Positions 1 through 12,515 of a DNA stretch of 64,000 nt are shown here, one piece after another (the first letter of the stretch is position 1; every line of letters begins with the position of its first letter). Position numbers and translations under genes: made by a program. This stretch comes from Theobroma cacao. Its lineage: Eukaryota > Streptophyta > Magnoliopsida > Malvales > Malvaceae. The stretch covers positions 2,602,590 through 2,666,589 of the forward strand of contig NC_030853.1 of the NCBI RefSeq assembly GCF_000208745.1, written 5' to 3'. The notes below the pieces were generated by a model. The model saw only the letters and a program-made list of their open reading frames with translations. It did not search any database and was not told where the DNA came from.

Positions 1-959
1 TTAATTAAATTAAAAATATTTTAAAAATAAAAATATAATAAGAATCTCTTCATTTATTAAGGATTGATCTTCGATTAGATATTTATTTTATAAAATTCAA
101 CAAACCTGGTAAAATTATTAAGGTAAGCAATTAAGAAAAGGTGACTTGATTGTGGTGGCATCAAGTAGAAATTGATGTTTGAGGTTTGTAGCAACCGTAG
201 AGACAAGCAAATGAAGATGAGAGCAAGTCTCCATCTTCAGTGCAAATATGTTGTAGCGCAGGGAACTCCACGTTTGCTGCTTGTTCATCACTCTTGCAAT
301 TCTTTGTATTCCGATAAGATACATAAAACACTGTGGATTGAATTTTCTAGTTGCAGTGTCTACACTCTGGCCCACTTATGTTATTGTCAAGTCATTTCCA
401 ATTTATTTGTAATTTTTAAATAAATTTAAATTACAAATATATGGATTTTTTTTTATATCTACAAATAAAAATATTTTAATTTTCCATTAAATGGAAAAAA
501 TCGAGAATTTGGGATGTGCATGTTATACGATGAAATTAATCGATTTCTTTTTTATTGTTCATAAATCTCTTTAAACCAAATATCAAATTTATGAAAAAAA
601 ATATGATCTCTTAACTTAAAGTTTTAGCCTTTTTTTTTTCTTTTGATGTTGTATAATCTAATTGATGGACTAATTAGAAAAATAAAGATTTTTGCTATGG
701 AAAAAAAATGGGTTATTACTAATTTTGGGAAAAAAAATCTTTCCAAAATTGAAAATACCCAACTATTATACTGTCTCCAATTTATCGCTTTTCTCAAATA
801 ATTAAAAAAATTTTAAAAGTACCTTTAAACAATTTTGTTTTATGGTGTTTTAAGTGTATTTTTTTATTGTTATATTAGATAATATTTTTTTCTCAAAAAT
901 ATTACTCCAATCTTGTTGTTTTTTTATCTATCTTTTTTTATCAAGATATCTCAAAATGA
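1..959. other. AT-rich intergenic DNA, no gene seen
   Basis: The two short overlapping ORFs near 118-423 lie on opposite strands and match no family I recognise. The rest is A/T-rich spacer with homopolymer runs. Confidence 0.5.
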
Positions 960-2060
960 AAATTAAAATTTAAACCTAATCTCGCGCAGCCTTAAACTCT
1001 AAAAATAGAAATTAAGTAAGCTTATAAATCATAAATCCACATTTTCAACTCAAAAATTTTTTTCAAAATATCTTAAAATGAATATTAAAATTTAAGCCTA
1101 ACCTCGTCCGGGTTTAAATTCTAAAAATAGAGCTTAAATAAACTTATAAATAAAATAAAACTTAAATAAACTTATAAATAAAATAAAACTTAAATAAACT
1201 TATAAATTACGAATCCACGTTCTCAACTTAAAAGATATGTTTGATAGATGGTGAAAGATTTATGTTGTTCTCAACTCAAAAGATATGTTTGATAGATGGT
1301 GAAAGATCTATGTTATTCTCAACTCAAAAGATATGTTTGATAGATGGTAAAAGATCTATGTTTATTCTCAACTCAAAAGATATGTTTGATAGATGGTAAA
1401 AGATCTATGTTTATATACCCAAGACCCACTTCACCTCTCACTGATGTAGGATCGGTGAAATTCTATCTCACTCAATTGTGTAACGTTTTTATATATTAGC
1501 TTTTTATCAGTAGAGGAGAGGATTATATACCCAAGATCCATCTCATTTCTTATTGATGTGGGATCCGTGACATTTTACCCCACTTAATTACGTAACATCC
1601 TTATACACTAGCTCTTTACTCATAGAAGAGAGAGACTTTTACACTAATTTTTTTACTGATGTAAAATCCGTGACATTTTATTCCATTTAATTATGCAACG
1701 CCCTTATTGCATTGGTTAAGAGACTCTTACACTAGTCTTCTTATTGATTTGAGATCTGTTACATTTTACTCCACTTAATTTTACAACATTATTATTTCAT
1801 TAGCTCTTTACCCGTAGAGAAGAAGTCATTATTGCACTGACTCCTTACCCATAGAGGAGAAAAACTCTTATACTAGTTCAAATCGATCTGGAGCTTAAAT
1901 CTAACCTCATGTAGCTTTAAATTCTGAAATAGAATTTGAATTAATTTATAAATCACGAGTTAATGTTCTCAATCCAAATAATATGTTTGATAGGTGATAC
2001 AAGACTCATATTTATATACCAAAAACCTACATCATATCTTATTAATATGAAATTTGTGGC
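960..2060. repeat. Compound AT-rich repeat block
   Basis: This block consists of nested local repeats. Positions 1133-1207 hold 2.6 copies of a 28-bp unit. Positions 1221-1414 hold four near-identical 48-49 bp units containing AAGATATGTTTGATAGATGG. From about 1440 to 1800 there are four degenerate copies, roughly 100 bp apart, of a motif like GATGTGGGATCCGTGACATT. A diverged copy of the first part reappears at about 1890-2060. There is no coding potential. It resembles the tail of a decayed transposable element, but I cannot name the family. Confidence 0.75.
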
Positions 2061-2399
2061 ATAATACTATCAATTTTTTTATTATTATAAATTCAATTTT
2101 AATAATTTTTTATTTTTTCATTAAACATATACACTATAATTTTTTTTAAAATTTAATATAAAATAAATTAAAATTAATTTTTGTAAAAATAAAAAAACTA
2201 TAAATGATATTCTAACTAACTTCAACAGTAATAGAAACCTTTCCTTCAACCAAGAAAAAAAAATCGTTGGTAATTCTAAATGAATGAAAGGGGCAATTTG
2301 GGGAAAATACAGGAAAAATAGAAGACGGTTAGTCATTAAAACGACCTGGGATAGGATTGCCGCCAAAAACACCGGCGAAATCTCCGACCAAGCTGTATT

Positions 2400-2620
2400 G
2401 ACACGTGCACATTTGCCACGTCATTTTCCCTATAGTCCCCTCACGTGCTGCCATAAATGCCCGGGCGCCGTAATAATCACCACAGTTAAAAAAACAAAAG
2501 CACAAAAGTAAATCCAAAAAAAAAAAGCGGGTCAAAGTACAACACCCCGTCAGCACGCACGGGGCCTGACCACGGGCACCAAATAACCGCTCTTCCAACC
2601 AACCATTTCTCTCCACGTCA
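2400..2620 (+). promoter_or_regulatory. ACGT-core (G-box/ABRE-like) cluster upstream of ACR4-like gene
   Basis: Two palindromic CACGTG G-boxes (2402-2407 and 2442-2447) and two CCACGTCA-type sites (about 2416-2423 and 2613-2620) lie 320-540 bp before the ATG. Such sites bind plant bZIP and bHLH factors. Binding here is inferred from motif matches only. Confidence 0.45.
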
Positions 2621-2941
2621 CCAAAATATTACGTTTTGGTGTTTTCAACTTTCGATTAATTGTGTCGTGTCACTTCAGTGTTAAACGGCCAAGGCCCTAC
2701 TTTACTTTTTATAGTACCCTTTTTTTTTTTAATTTCTTTCGTGTTTTCCTTGAATATTGGAAGAGCCATTCTTTCAATTTTGTACAGTATCCTAGAAGAA
2801 TAAAAAAGGTCCCCCCGTTGGGAAATTCTGAGTTCTGGGGTTTGTGAGCTAATCGATTATTCCTTGGAAAATTTTGTTTTGTTTTTTTTTCTGTTTGGGT
2901 GGTTTTTAGTTTGTAGAAAGTTGGGTTTTTTGTTTGGAGAA

Positions 2942-5900
2942 ATGGATGATGAATATGCTAAGCTTATCAGGAGGGTGAACCAACCCAGGTAATGTTTTAG
3001 AAGGAATTTGTTTTCTGGGTTTTTTATGGGAATAGTGAAATTTTTGTTTGAATTTCTTGAAGGGTCTGTAAAAGTTTTTGTTTTTGGTTCAAGTTTTTCA
3101 CAGAATAATGTTTGCATTTTTTGCAAGTAATCCTTTTTATTGTTACTGTCGATGGTTTTGTTTCTTTTGTTTGTTTAATTTTCTGATTTTTTTTACTGTT
3201 TCTTCTCTTTTTGGCTGATGAGAAGAACTGATCAAAATTTCTGGAATAATTTAACTTATTGAAGCAAAGTTTTCTTTTCTACTTCTTAAATTAGCTATTT
3301 CTTTTTTTTCTTTTTCCTTAGTTTTCATGGCAAATTAAAGTTCTAGTTTTCCGTTTTAAATTCAAAATCAAGTGAGCCATTTGGACTTTCCTTGCAAAAG
3401 TGAAGCATATTTGACAAGTTTTCTTGATGGCTCTTAATTTTACTTTTATTATTTTATTAGTATTGAATTTTTTTGGGATTGGGAAAAAGTAGAGTAATTT
3501 AACATGTATGGTTTCGTTGTTGCAGAGTTGTGATTGACAATAATTCTAGTGAGGATGCCACTGTTATCCAGGTAAGGTTTATGGCTTGCTGCTTAGGCTC
3601 TGGCTTCACTGTAATTAGGTTATATCATCATATGTCGCTAATTAGTTCCTTGAATTCTCTGTTTTCCTCAAGTTAATCATATGCATTTAGGATGTTATAT
3701 TTGGAATTTGCACCTCTGAGAAGGTGTTTGAGCTAGCATATGAACTGGAAAGAAGAAAAAAAAACAGGAAGGGGGGGGGGGGGGGCAGCGTGGATGGGCA
3801 AGGGTGGGGATTGTTCAAGTCAATAGGAATGTGTTATAACGGTCATTATTAATGAGGTCCTTTCAGTTGGTTGAATGGGTGCTTTCATGTCTTTCATGTG
3901 TTTATTTGTTTAAGATATATTATGATTTAAATTTGAATTTCCTGCTCAGGTTGACAGTGTCAACAGACATGGAATTCTCCTGGAAGTTGTCCAAGTGCTT
4001 ACTGATATGAATCTTGTAATAACAAAAGCATACATATCATCTGATGGAGGATGGTTTATGGATGGTAGGTTTTTTTTTTTATAAAAAAAAATAAACTGCT
4101 CAAATTGTATATTACATCCAAAGCTAACCATTTACCTATCTTAATTTCTTTGAATATGCTGCCATATTTCAGTCTTTAATGTTGTTGACAATGATGGCAA
4201 CAAAATCGGAGATAAGGAAGTTATCGACTATATTCAAAGGGTAAGAAACTAACTCATACTGCTCTTTTAACCTCCCCACAGATTTTAATTTTCTTTAGTT
4301 TTTGTTGAATTGCAATATAATAGACTAAAACTCTTGACCTTGCATATTTCATGGTTTGTGAAAGGAAAATTCTTCCTCATTGTTCAATGAATTCAACTAG
4401 TGCCCTTTCTTCTGTCATTTATTGTTTGTTTCTTCATGAGCCTTAAATGTTTGACAAAGTTTTTATTTGACTATTTTCATCTTACTCATTAATTTTGCAG
4501 AGAATTGAAACTAGTGCTGGCTTTGTACCTTCACGAAGAGGCTCTGTAGGGGTAATGCCTTCAGAAGAGCATACATCAATTGAACTTGCTGGCACTGATA
4601 GGCCTGGTCTATTATCTGAAGTATGTGCAGTTCTTGCAGACCTCCATTGCAATGTTGTAAATGCTGAGATATGGACCCATAATGCTAGGGCTGCAGCTGT
4701 AGTTCATGTGACAGATGATTCAACAGGCTGTGCAATTAATGATCCAAAACGTCTCTCAACAATAAAGGAATTACTTTATAATGTTCTCAAAGGAAGTGAT
4801 GAATTGAAAACAGCAAAAACAATGCTTTCAGCTCCAGGTGTTATGCATAGGGAGAGAAGGTTGCATCAAATCATGTTCGCAGATAGGGACTATGAAAGGG
4901 TTGAGAGGGCAGGAGTAAGGGCAGTAGAGGATGGGAGCTCAAGACCACAAGTTAGTCTGTTGAATATTGAGAAAGATTACACCGTTATTACCATGAGGTC
5001 AAAAGATCGGCCAAAGCTATTGTTTGATATAGTCTGCACTCTTACAGATATGCAATATGTTGTTTTTCATGGAATGGTCAACACAGGAAGGATGGAAGCT
5101 TATCAGGTGAGATAGTTTTAGTAAAGTAGCTGATGAAATGGCTAGTGAACCCATTTTGACAAAACCAGAACAACTTTTATGAAATAGCAGTCCTATTAGC
5201 CAGTGATATAATATTGATCAACTTTAAGAATTTGACAAGTCGATGCTAGTGAAACCACTAGTGTAGGTTGATGCTGATGATGTAATCCATTTTGTGTTGG
5301 AATTCTACTCAGTTGAGCACAAGTTAATATGCTTAGATTTGCTGACTCAACTGAGTTAATGACATTGACTCTTTTTCTCTTTCCCATTAAACAGAAAAAT
5401 TCTGTTTGTTGTAGGAATTTTATATTCGACATGTGGATGGGCTCCCCATTAGCTCGGAAGCTGAGCGTGTTCGTGTTATACAATGTCTTGAAGCAGCCAT
5501 TGAGAGGAGGGCATCTGAGGTACAGAAACCACCCCTCTCACTCAACCCCCTACACGCGCACATGAAAAAACAAAAAATAAGAAACTTGATTATGGTAACC
5601 ATGCTTACACTCGTGATATAATACTTTGCAACATTTTGTGGTATAGGGGCTGATGCTAGAATTGTGCACTGAAGACCGACTTGGACTCCTGTCTGACATC
5701 ACTCGGATATTCCGGGAAAACAGCTTGTGTATCAAGAGAGCATTAATTTCAACAAAAGGTGGCAAGGCCAAGGACACCTTCTATGTCACAGATGTGACAG
5801 GAAACCCGGTTGATCCCAAGATCATCGATTCTATTCGTCGACAGATCGGACAGAGCGCGCTACAGGTGAAACATAACTCAAACCTCACACCTAAACCACC

Positions 5901-5991
5901 TCATCAGGAGACAACAATGGGTTATTTCTTCGGAAACCTATTTAAAGCACGAACTTTTCAGAATTTCAAGTTAGTCAGATCATACTCTTGA
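2942..5991 (+). CDS. ACT domain repeat protein, ACR4-like
   Basis: Seven coding exons join in phase: 2942-2988, 3526-3571, 3950-4064, 4173-4240, 4501-5106, 5415-5519 and 5647-5991, giving 443 aa. The protein begins [13 protein letters not shown] and ends [11 protein letters not shown], both typical of plant ACR4/ACR5-type proteins. Four ACT domains are visible at about residues 27-92, 117-190, 252-305 and 330-400. Each of the last three carries a DRPGLL/DRPKLL/DRLGLL-type turn. ACT domains bind amino acids allosterically, and ACR proteins are proposed regulatory sensors with no catalytic domain. The start is the first ATG of the exon. Exon 1 is only 47 nt. The family assignment is secure; which ACR paralogue this is remains less certain. 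Confidence 0.93.
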
Positions 5992-6325
5992 TTTCTCTCC
6001 CTGTATAGTCCCCCTTTGAAGCAGATATTTGTACAGGAATATCAGATATCAACTCAAACGATATACATGGGGAGCAAGAAAAAGAAAACTCTGTAAATCA
6101 CTTTCTCCCTTGCTTAGTTCTAATGTCCTGATACTGCAAAGGAAAACAGAAAAAGACTTAGCCAGTCACTACACTGTAAAAGTTACTGCTGTTATTTGTA
6201 TATCTTTCATTGTATCTCTTGTAAGTAATCTCTGTACAGTGTAATATTTTGCAAACTTTACATGGATTGTACAAAGCTAGAAGTTTGTATAGAAAGTAGC
6301 CTCAATGAAGAAGAAAAAAGAAAGA

Positions 6326-6331
6326 AATAAA
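6326..6331 (+). terminator. Putative poly(A) signal of the ACR4-like gene
   Basis: This is an AATAAA hexamer about 335 bp after the stop, in an A-rich context and before the PPR gene begins at 6499. Confidence 0.35.
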
Positions 6332-6498
6332 TATGTTGTGAATATAAAATTATTATGTATATGAAGCATTCCTTTCTTTTCTTTCTTTAGAAGTTTACAA
6401 TTTGTGGAACGGTACGCTGCTTTGGGATTCGATAGAGAGATAGGCCGAGTATCATCTTTCTTCTCTAGTTTGTTTCGTAACTAGTTCGTGACTCAGTC

Positions 6499-8706
6499 AT
6501 GAGACGGGTGACTGACTTAGCAAATAGAATAGGCCGAGCATTGATCTCCGCATCCAACCATGCAATCCCAACTCGGACATGGACTGCATCTCTCGAGCAG
6601 ACTCTTCACCGACTCGGTTGTCGTGACTCACTCAGTCCGTCATTGGTCGCCCGAGTCATCGACTCGTTCCTCTCCACTCACCACTGCCTAGCCCTCGGCT
6701 TCTTCAACTGGGCTTCTCAGCAACCTGGATATTGCCACGATTCAATCTCATATCAATCAATTCTCAAATCTCTCTCGTTTTCCCGCCAATTCAATGCCGT
6801 TGAAACCCTTTTGAAGCAAGTCAAGGCCCAGAAACTATCTCTAGATTCCTCGGTTTATCGCTTTATTATTAGTTCTTTGATCAAAGGAAAGAAAACCCAG
6901 AACGCGGTTTGGGTTTTTAATGAAGTTAACTCGCCGAGTGCAGAACTTGGAGCTGAGTTATGTAACTCGCTTTTGGCTGCTTTAGTTTCTGATGGGTACT
7001 TTGCTCATTCCCAGAAAGTGTTTGATGAAATGTTTCAAAAAGGTGTTGTTTTTAATACAATTGGGTTTGGATTATTTATTTGGAGCTTTTGTAAGAATGG
7101 TGAATTGAATAAAGTTTTAAGTTTGTTGGATGAAGCAAAAAAGGGGAGTTCTTGGGAGGTTAATGGATCAATTATCGCGGTTTTGGTAGTTCATGGACTT
7201 TGTTTTTCATCAAGAGAATCGGAGGCTTTGTGGGTATTGGATGAGTTGAGAAGTAGAGGTTGCAAACCTGATTTTATAGCTTACAGGATTGTAGCTGAAG
7301 CGTTCAGAAAGAGTAGCAGTGTGGTTGAGAGGGAGTTGGTTTTGAAGAAGAAGAGAAAGCTAGGGGTGGCTCCAAGGAGTAATGATTATCGAGAGTTTAT
7401 CTTAGGGCTGATTTCGGAGAGACGGATATGTGAAGCGAGGGATTTAGGTGAAGTGATTGTGAGCGGGAATTTTCCTGTTGAAGATGATGTTTTGGATGCG
7501 TTGATAGGATCGGTTTCGAGTATTGATCCTGGCTCAGCAATTATGTTTTTGAATTTTATGGTTGGGAAAGGAAAATTACCGACTTTGATAACTTTGAGTA
7601 ATTTGAGTAGGAATCTATGCAAGCATGGCAAGGTTGATGAATTGTTGGAGGTTTATCAGGTTTTGTCTTTTCATGATTATTTCTTGGATATGGAGAGTTA
7701 CAATGTGATGGTTTCATTCTTGTGCACGGCTGGGAAAGTAAGAGAGGCTTATGAGGTACTTCAGGAGATGAAGAAGAAGGGGTTAGGCCCAAATGTCTTC
7801 TTTTACAATTCCCTAATGGAAGCATGTTGTAGAGAAGACTTAGTGCGTCCTGCCAAAAGATTATGGGATGAGATGTTTGCAAGTGGGTGCGCAGGAAACT
7901 TGAACACTTACAATATCCTCATTGGAAAGCTCTCACAGATAGGGGAAGTTGAAGAGGCTCTGTGCCTCTTTCAGCATATGGCAGAGAAAGGGGTAGCACC
8001 TGATGGGACAACTTACACAAACCTTCTTGAAGGGCTTTGTCAAGAATCAAAATTTGAATCTGCTTTTGAAATCTTCAATAAATCTGTTGAACAGGATATG
8101 ATGCTTGCACAAAGCATATTGCGCACATTTGTTATACATCTCTGCAGAAAAGGTATATGTTCCTTGCCTTACTAGTTATCATACAGCTCACTCATATTCA
8201 TTCGAAACTTAGAACACGTAACACGGGTTTATATTAATATTTGCCCTTTCTTGATATTGCTTTGAAATATTCATTTCAGAACTCGATTCTGTGTGGATTT
8301 TGTCGATATTTGTATCATATTTTGGCTCATTTTCCAATGTAATGTTTCAACTAAAAGTTAGATGGTTTAATAGATTGTCTATTACAAATCTGGTATGCTT
8401 ATTTCAGGTCAGTTTCTTGTTGCTTCTAAGTTGCTCTGTGGTCTCAGTTCTGATATAATACATTCAGATTCCCATGTTGTTATGCTGAAATGTTTAGCTG
8501 ATGCCAAAGAGATTCAGTTTGCAATTCAACACATACAATGGATTCAAGAAACCTCACCTTCAATGTTGCAAACTATATTCACAAAACTTGCAGCATCTCT
8601 TTCTTCTACTTCGAGACCTGATTCGATTGAGCAGTTGCTTCAAGCAATACAGGAAAAATGTCTACTAGATTCCAACATGTATTCCTGGAAGGATACGGGA
8701 TGTTAG
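6499..8706 (+). CDS. PPR protein, At5g14080-like
   Basis: There are two exons, 6499-8152 and 8408-8706, giving 650 aa. The intron has GT..AG ends, and splicing restores a glycine codon and joins NLCRKG-like sequence to QFLVASKLL. Stopping in the intron would give a 558-aa product that loses the conserved tail. The N-terminus is basic (MRRVTDLANRIGRALIS) and suggests mitochondrial or plastid import. P-type PPR helical repeats run through most of the protein, for example the stretches around SYNVMVSFLC, FFYNSLMEACC and TYNILIGKLSQIG, each about 35 aa apart. P-class PPR proteins bind organellar RNA for stabilisation, splicing or translation. No E/DYW editing domain is seen. The RNA target is unknown. 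Similarity to Arabidopsis At5g14080 extends into the non-repeat C-terminus. Confidence 0.9.
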
Positions 8707-9039
8707 AAAGCTTTTGTTTATCAAACTTCTAGTATTGTTTTCTTCAAAAACCAGAATCAAATTGTACAGTTGATTCAAGCAATACAGGAAATCTTTTTTG
8801 TCTAGACTGCAACCACGATGTGCTTCATCCCGCAAATAATTATCACAAAAATAGTAACAAGAAAAGAATGGTCTGAATCTCATATGGTAATAACCATCAG
8901 AAGAAGTTGAAACTAAAGCTAGGGAGTCTCACAGGTGCAATTCTCACTTCTTGAAGACCTTGCAGGGTTCTCTGTGAAACAGCCTCTCTCAGCTTCTTCA
9001 TCTATGGAAACTTGGGTTCAAAATACTTTCTATTTGATT
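8707..9039. other. Short convergent spacer (PPR / CHX 3' ends)
   Basis: Only about 330 bp separates the two stop codons, so the 3' UTRs of the PPR gene (+) and antiporter gene (-) probably approach or overlap each other. No other feature is seen. Confidence 0.5.
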
Positions 9040-11618
9040 TCAATCACCGTGACTACTATCGATGTGTTGTTGAACCACCAAGATTGAGGTGTTGCCCAAG
9101 AAATCTGAAGAAGCCAACAGATCACCGATTACACCCAACTCCTTGTTTTCAATCCATTCTGTTAACCCTGACAAAAGAGGTGGTAGACCATCATTACGCC
9201 TGCCTACCACTACAAGTTCGTACTGATTCTCTAGAGTGCGAAGGACAGCAGCAGTCCCTGCCCCCTCCATCACTACTTCTTCTCTGTACATGGCGGAATA
9301 CTTCCCTGAGATATCGGTTTTAAACTCGTTAATAATTTCATTGTCAAGTCTACTCTCCTCCATGTAATTTTTGGGAAAGTTTCCATCATAAAGGATTCGT
9401 ATCAGTGACAAATTGATATTTGGTTGGCCAGCCATCCTAGCTCCCAAAGCTAATGCCTCCCGATCATCAGCTCCACCCAAGAAGATGACAGCAACTTTGT
9501 AGGAAGACCAGGATGTCCAGAGAGCTCTCTGGGTTTTGGGGGGGCCACGATCAACAAGTATTGAAACTGAGCAAGGTGCCTTAGTGAGGACATTCTGGGT
9601 GGCGATCTTGATGGCCTGTTTAGACGATTGTGAAGCACCATTGACATGAAATCTCTTGTAGAAGGGAATTATAACAAGCGAAGTCCCTTTGTCAAGTGCA
9701 ATTGCACACACATCATCATGCATCGTTTGAGGAAGAGATATTGAAGTGAAGGGGATAACTGAGACGGTACCTCCTTGGATTTCCTGGAAGTGTTTGAAGG
9801 CATTGATAACAGGTCCTGAGCCACTTGACCTAGAAGAGAAACTTTTGGTTATCTTATGGGGAATGAGAAGGGGGGTTGCACTTCCGGTAAGCTCAATCAG
9901 GTGAAGCAAGTGAACAGCAATAGGACTTTGCTTGCTGGGATTCAAGGCCCCCAGGAGGTTAATGGCAGATGGAACATTTTCTTGGTCATGAATACAGACT
10001 AGTAATTTCAGTTCAGAGTTGGGTCTTGAGTGCATCACAGTTCTACCATGGTAAACCCTGTATTTTTCTGAAGGATCACAGTAGTGTCGCACCATTGGTG
10101 TAATAACTCCCATTATAAACAATGATGCCGTGCACATGGCCGTGAAGGACTCGGCATCTATTATCTGCAATCAGCAGCATCCACCTGACAGCATTAAGAT
10201 GAAATGCAACTATGGAAACATGTACCTTTGAAAAGTCTTTGGAAACATACCTTTGCATTCTTCATTAACTTGAACATCCCTATCTCGAGAATGCCTTGGA
10301 AGTTCATCACAAAGCCAAGCGAGACAGCATCCCTAAGTGGCATCTGGCAGCTGAGTGCAGACAGAGAGGCTCCCAAGAACTTTCCACATGCACCCAACAG
10401 GGCAATGAAAAACACTGTGGAGTAAGTTTTGAGACTGATTGCAAAGATGTCTATCGCCAGGCCAAATTTCACAAAATACAGCGGCAACCATATCCAATAG
10501 GTTACGAGATCAAGCTTCTCTACTAGCGCTGACCCAAGCGGCGGCCCCGACGGTATCATTAATCCGAACAAAAAGGGACCAAAGTAAATGTGTAAACCAA
10601 AATAATGACCCCAAAACCCTGCCATAACCACAGCTAAAAACAGCACAATCAAGTTACTCTGTTTCAAAGGTTGTCCCGCCGTATTCCGCTTCATCTGCCA
10701 TAGAAGTAAAGGGCCAAGAAAGAAGAAGATGAGAGCTGCAAAGCCCAAAGCGCAACTAATTGTTTTAAAGACGAGGAACATGTCCTTCCCTGATTGACGA
10801 AATAGAACATTGAACGTAATCACGCAAAAACTGCAAAGCCAACTAACTATGGAAGAGCACAATGCCACCTTGCCAAAGTCTGAGTTTATAACCCTAAGCT
10901 CAGAAAGATAGTATGCTATCGCCGGAAAAGAGAGCACCGATTCTGCTTGTGCTATCGGGACAAGTGCATCCATCTCATTCCCGTCAGCATCAACAAAATG
11001 CGCCCAGATAACGGAGCTGCCTATGGTTAATATCATTGGCACTGCCACGGTGAAAAACCCGATAGCAAAGTTCTGTCTGTTTATTCTCTTAAGTATCCAT
11101 ACATCTATCTGTACACCAATCAGGAAGAAGTAAAACATGAAACCTATAGCAGATACTACATCCATCACTACAAAACTTCTCATGGGAAATAAGGAATCCA
11201 AAAGCCCTGGAATCCGGCACAGAAATGATGGCCCTACTATTATACCAGCCTGATGAACCACAAACAAATGAATCAAAGTTAAAAAACAAAAAAAAAAAAG
11301 GATATTGAGAATTCTTGTCAATTTGTGTTCATTTGCTTTCTTGGGTTGTGAAAGAGGAAATGAGGAGAGAGAGCTTACAAGGATTTGAGCGACCATGATG
11401 GGCTGACCAAGAGGCCTGAGGAGATGAAAGGTAACGAGAATGGCAGCAGAGGCAAGGGACATTTGGATCAACAAAACAGGGAGCATGAAATTGAGAGGAT
11501 TGTTAAAGTAAAATATACCGATAGATTGTACCGTGGAGAAGGTGGAGCAAACATGAGTGAAATTTGGTGAGGTGAAATTTGGCATGCTTTTCAGGATAAC
11601 AATGTCATCAGGTTCCAT
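9040..11618 (-). CDS. Cation/H+ antiporter, CHX15-like
   Basis: There are three exons on the minus strand, 11618-11379, 11249-10251 and 10164-9040, giving 787 aa with in-phase joins. The start is the ATG at 11618 (MEPDDIVILKS); the upstream in-frame codon at 11648 is GTG. The N-terminal half is a multi-span membrane domain of the CPA2 Na+/H+ exchanger type, with GQPIMVAQILAGIIVGPS and GLMIPSGPPLGSALVEKL motifs. The C-terminal half is soluble, about 370 aa, with universal-stress-like motifs (HDDVCAIALDKG, LVIIPF, CSVSILVDRG, VVVGR). CHX proteins move K+ or other monovalent cations at endomembranes or the plasma membrane. The CHX15 assignment is by overall similarity. The segment ALCSSIVSWLCSF lies where related transporters usually carry Asn-Asp or Asp-Asp. 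Confidence 0.88.
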
Positions 11619-11648
11619 TGTTGAACCCACGGTTGGAGGAGAGATCAC

Positions 11649-12515
11649 GGCAGGCCTTCACAGACCGCAGTGCTTTCAATGTTGGATGGTAATTGAGAAG
11701 GAAACCATGCAGGGAGAGGCAGAGACAGAGGTTGTTAGGATCAAGAGCGACATATGGGGTCAAGGTTTCAGGTTGACAGTTGTTCGCATGGGAAAACCAC
11801 ATTCTAACCATCCATTCTTATACTTCTTTTTTTTTTTTCTTTACAACCTTTTTTCCACTTTGATTTTATTATTTTAAAATATTTCATTACATTATTTAAT
11901 ATATACATATATACATAATTTTTAAACAATACTTTTTATGTTAATCAATAAAAATTTAAAATAAACAGGATTTAAAGTTGAAAAAGAAAAAATTGATCCA
12001 AAAAGTCGGTCTTTCCAATTTTCTTCTACCTCTTTGTTGTACCCCTTAACCATGAATAGAATGAATAGAGAGAATTGTTGTGCTCTGAATCGACACAGGA
12101 ATTGTTAGGATGAGTCAGTCATAACAATAATAATTTTTATCGTATTCTATTATATGAAAAAAATCAAGTAATAATCATTTTATTTTGTTTCTTTCTTATT
12201 CTATTCTTATAAAATAATTATTTTTTTCATTCCATGACATAATAATCATTATGCATTTTTCAAGAATTATTAAATTAATTAATTAAATTACTCTTATTCC
12301 AATGACCGGAAACCACATTCATTTCCAGGAAAATGAACATACAAGTTTCTTCTTAAAGCCAAAACCTTTTATTTATTTTTTTTAGAAAAAATGAATTAAT
12401 CAACTGTGCATCTAAAATAAACTGTACAAAAATTATCTAGAGCAAAAATGGGGGAAACAAAAAGAATTTACAGGAGATGTACAGCATCATAGAGTGTACA
12501 TGTGGTTGTTTGTGG
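11649..12515. other. CHX promoter / EXA1 3' spacer
   Basis: This is AT-rich DNA with long A and T runs. Upstream of the CHX gene it must hold that promoter. No gene or clear element is seen; the small ORFs here are low-complexity. Confidence 0.4.

Noticed and set aside
11619..11648. Longer CHX start
   Set aside because: The codon at 11648 is GTG; the ATG at 11618 is the first true start.
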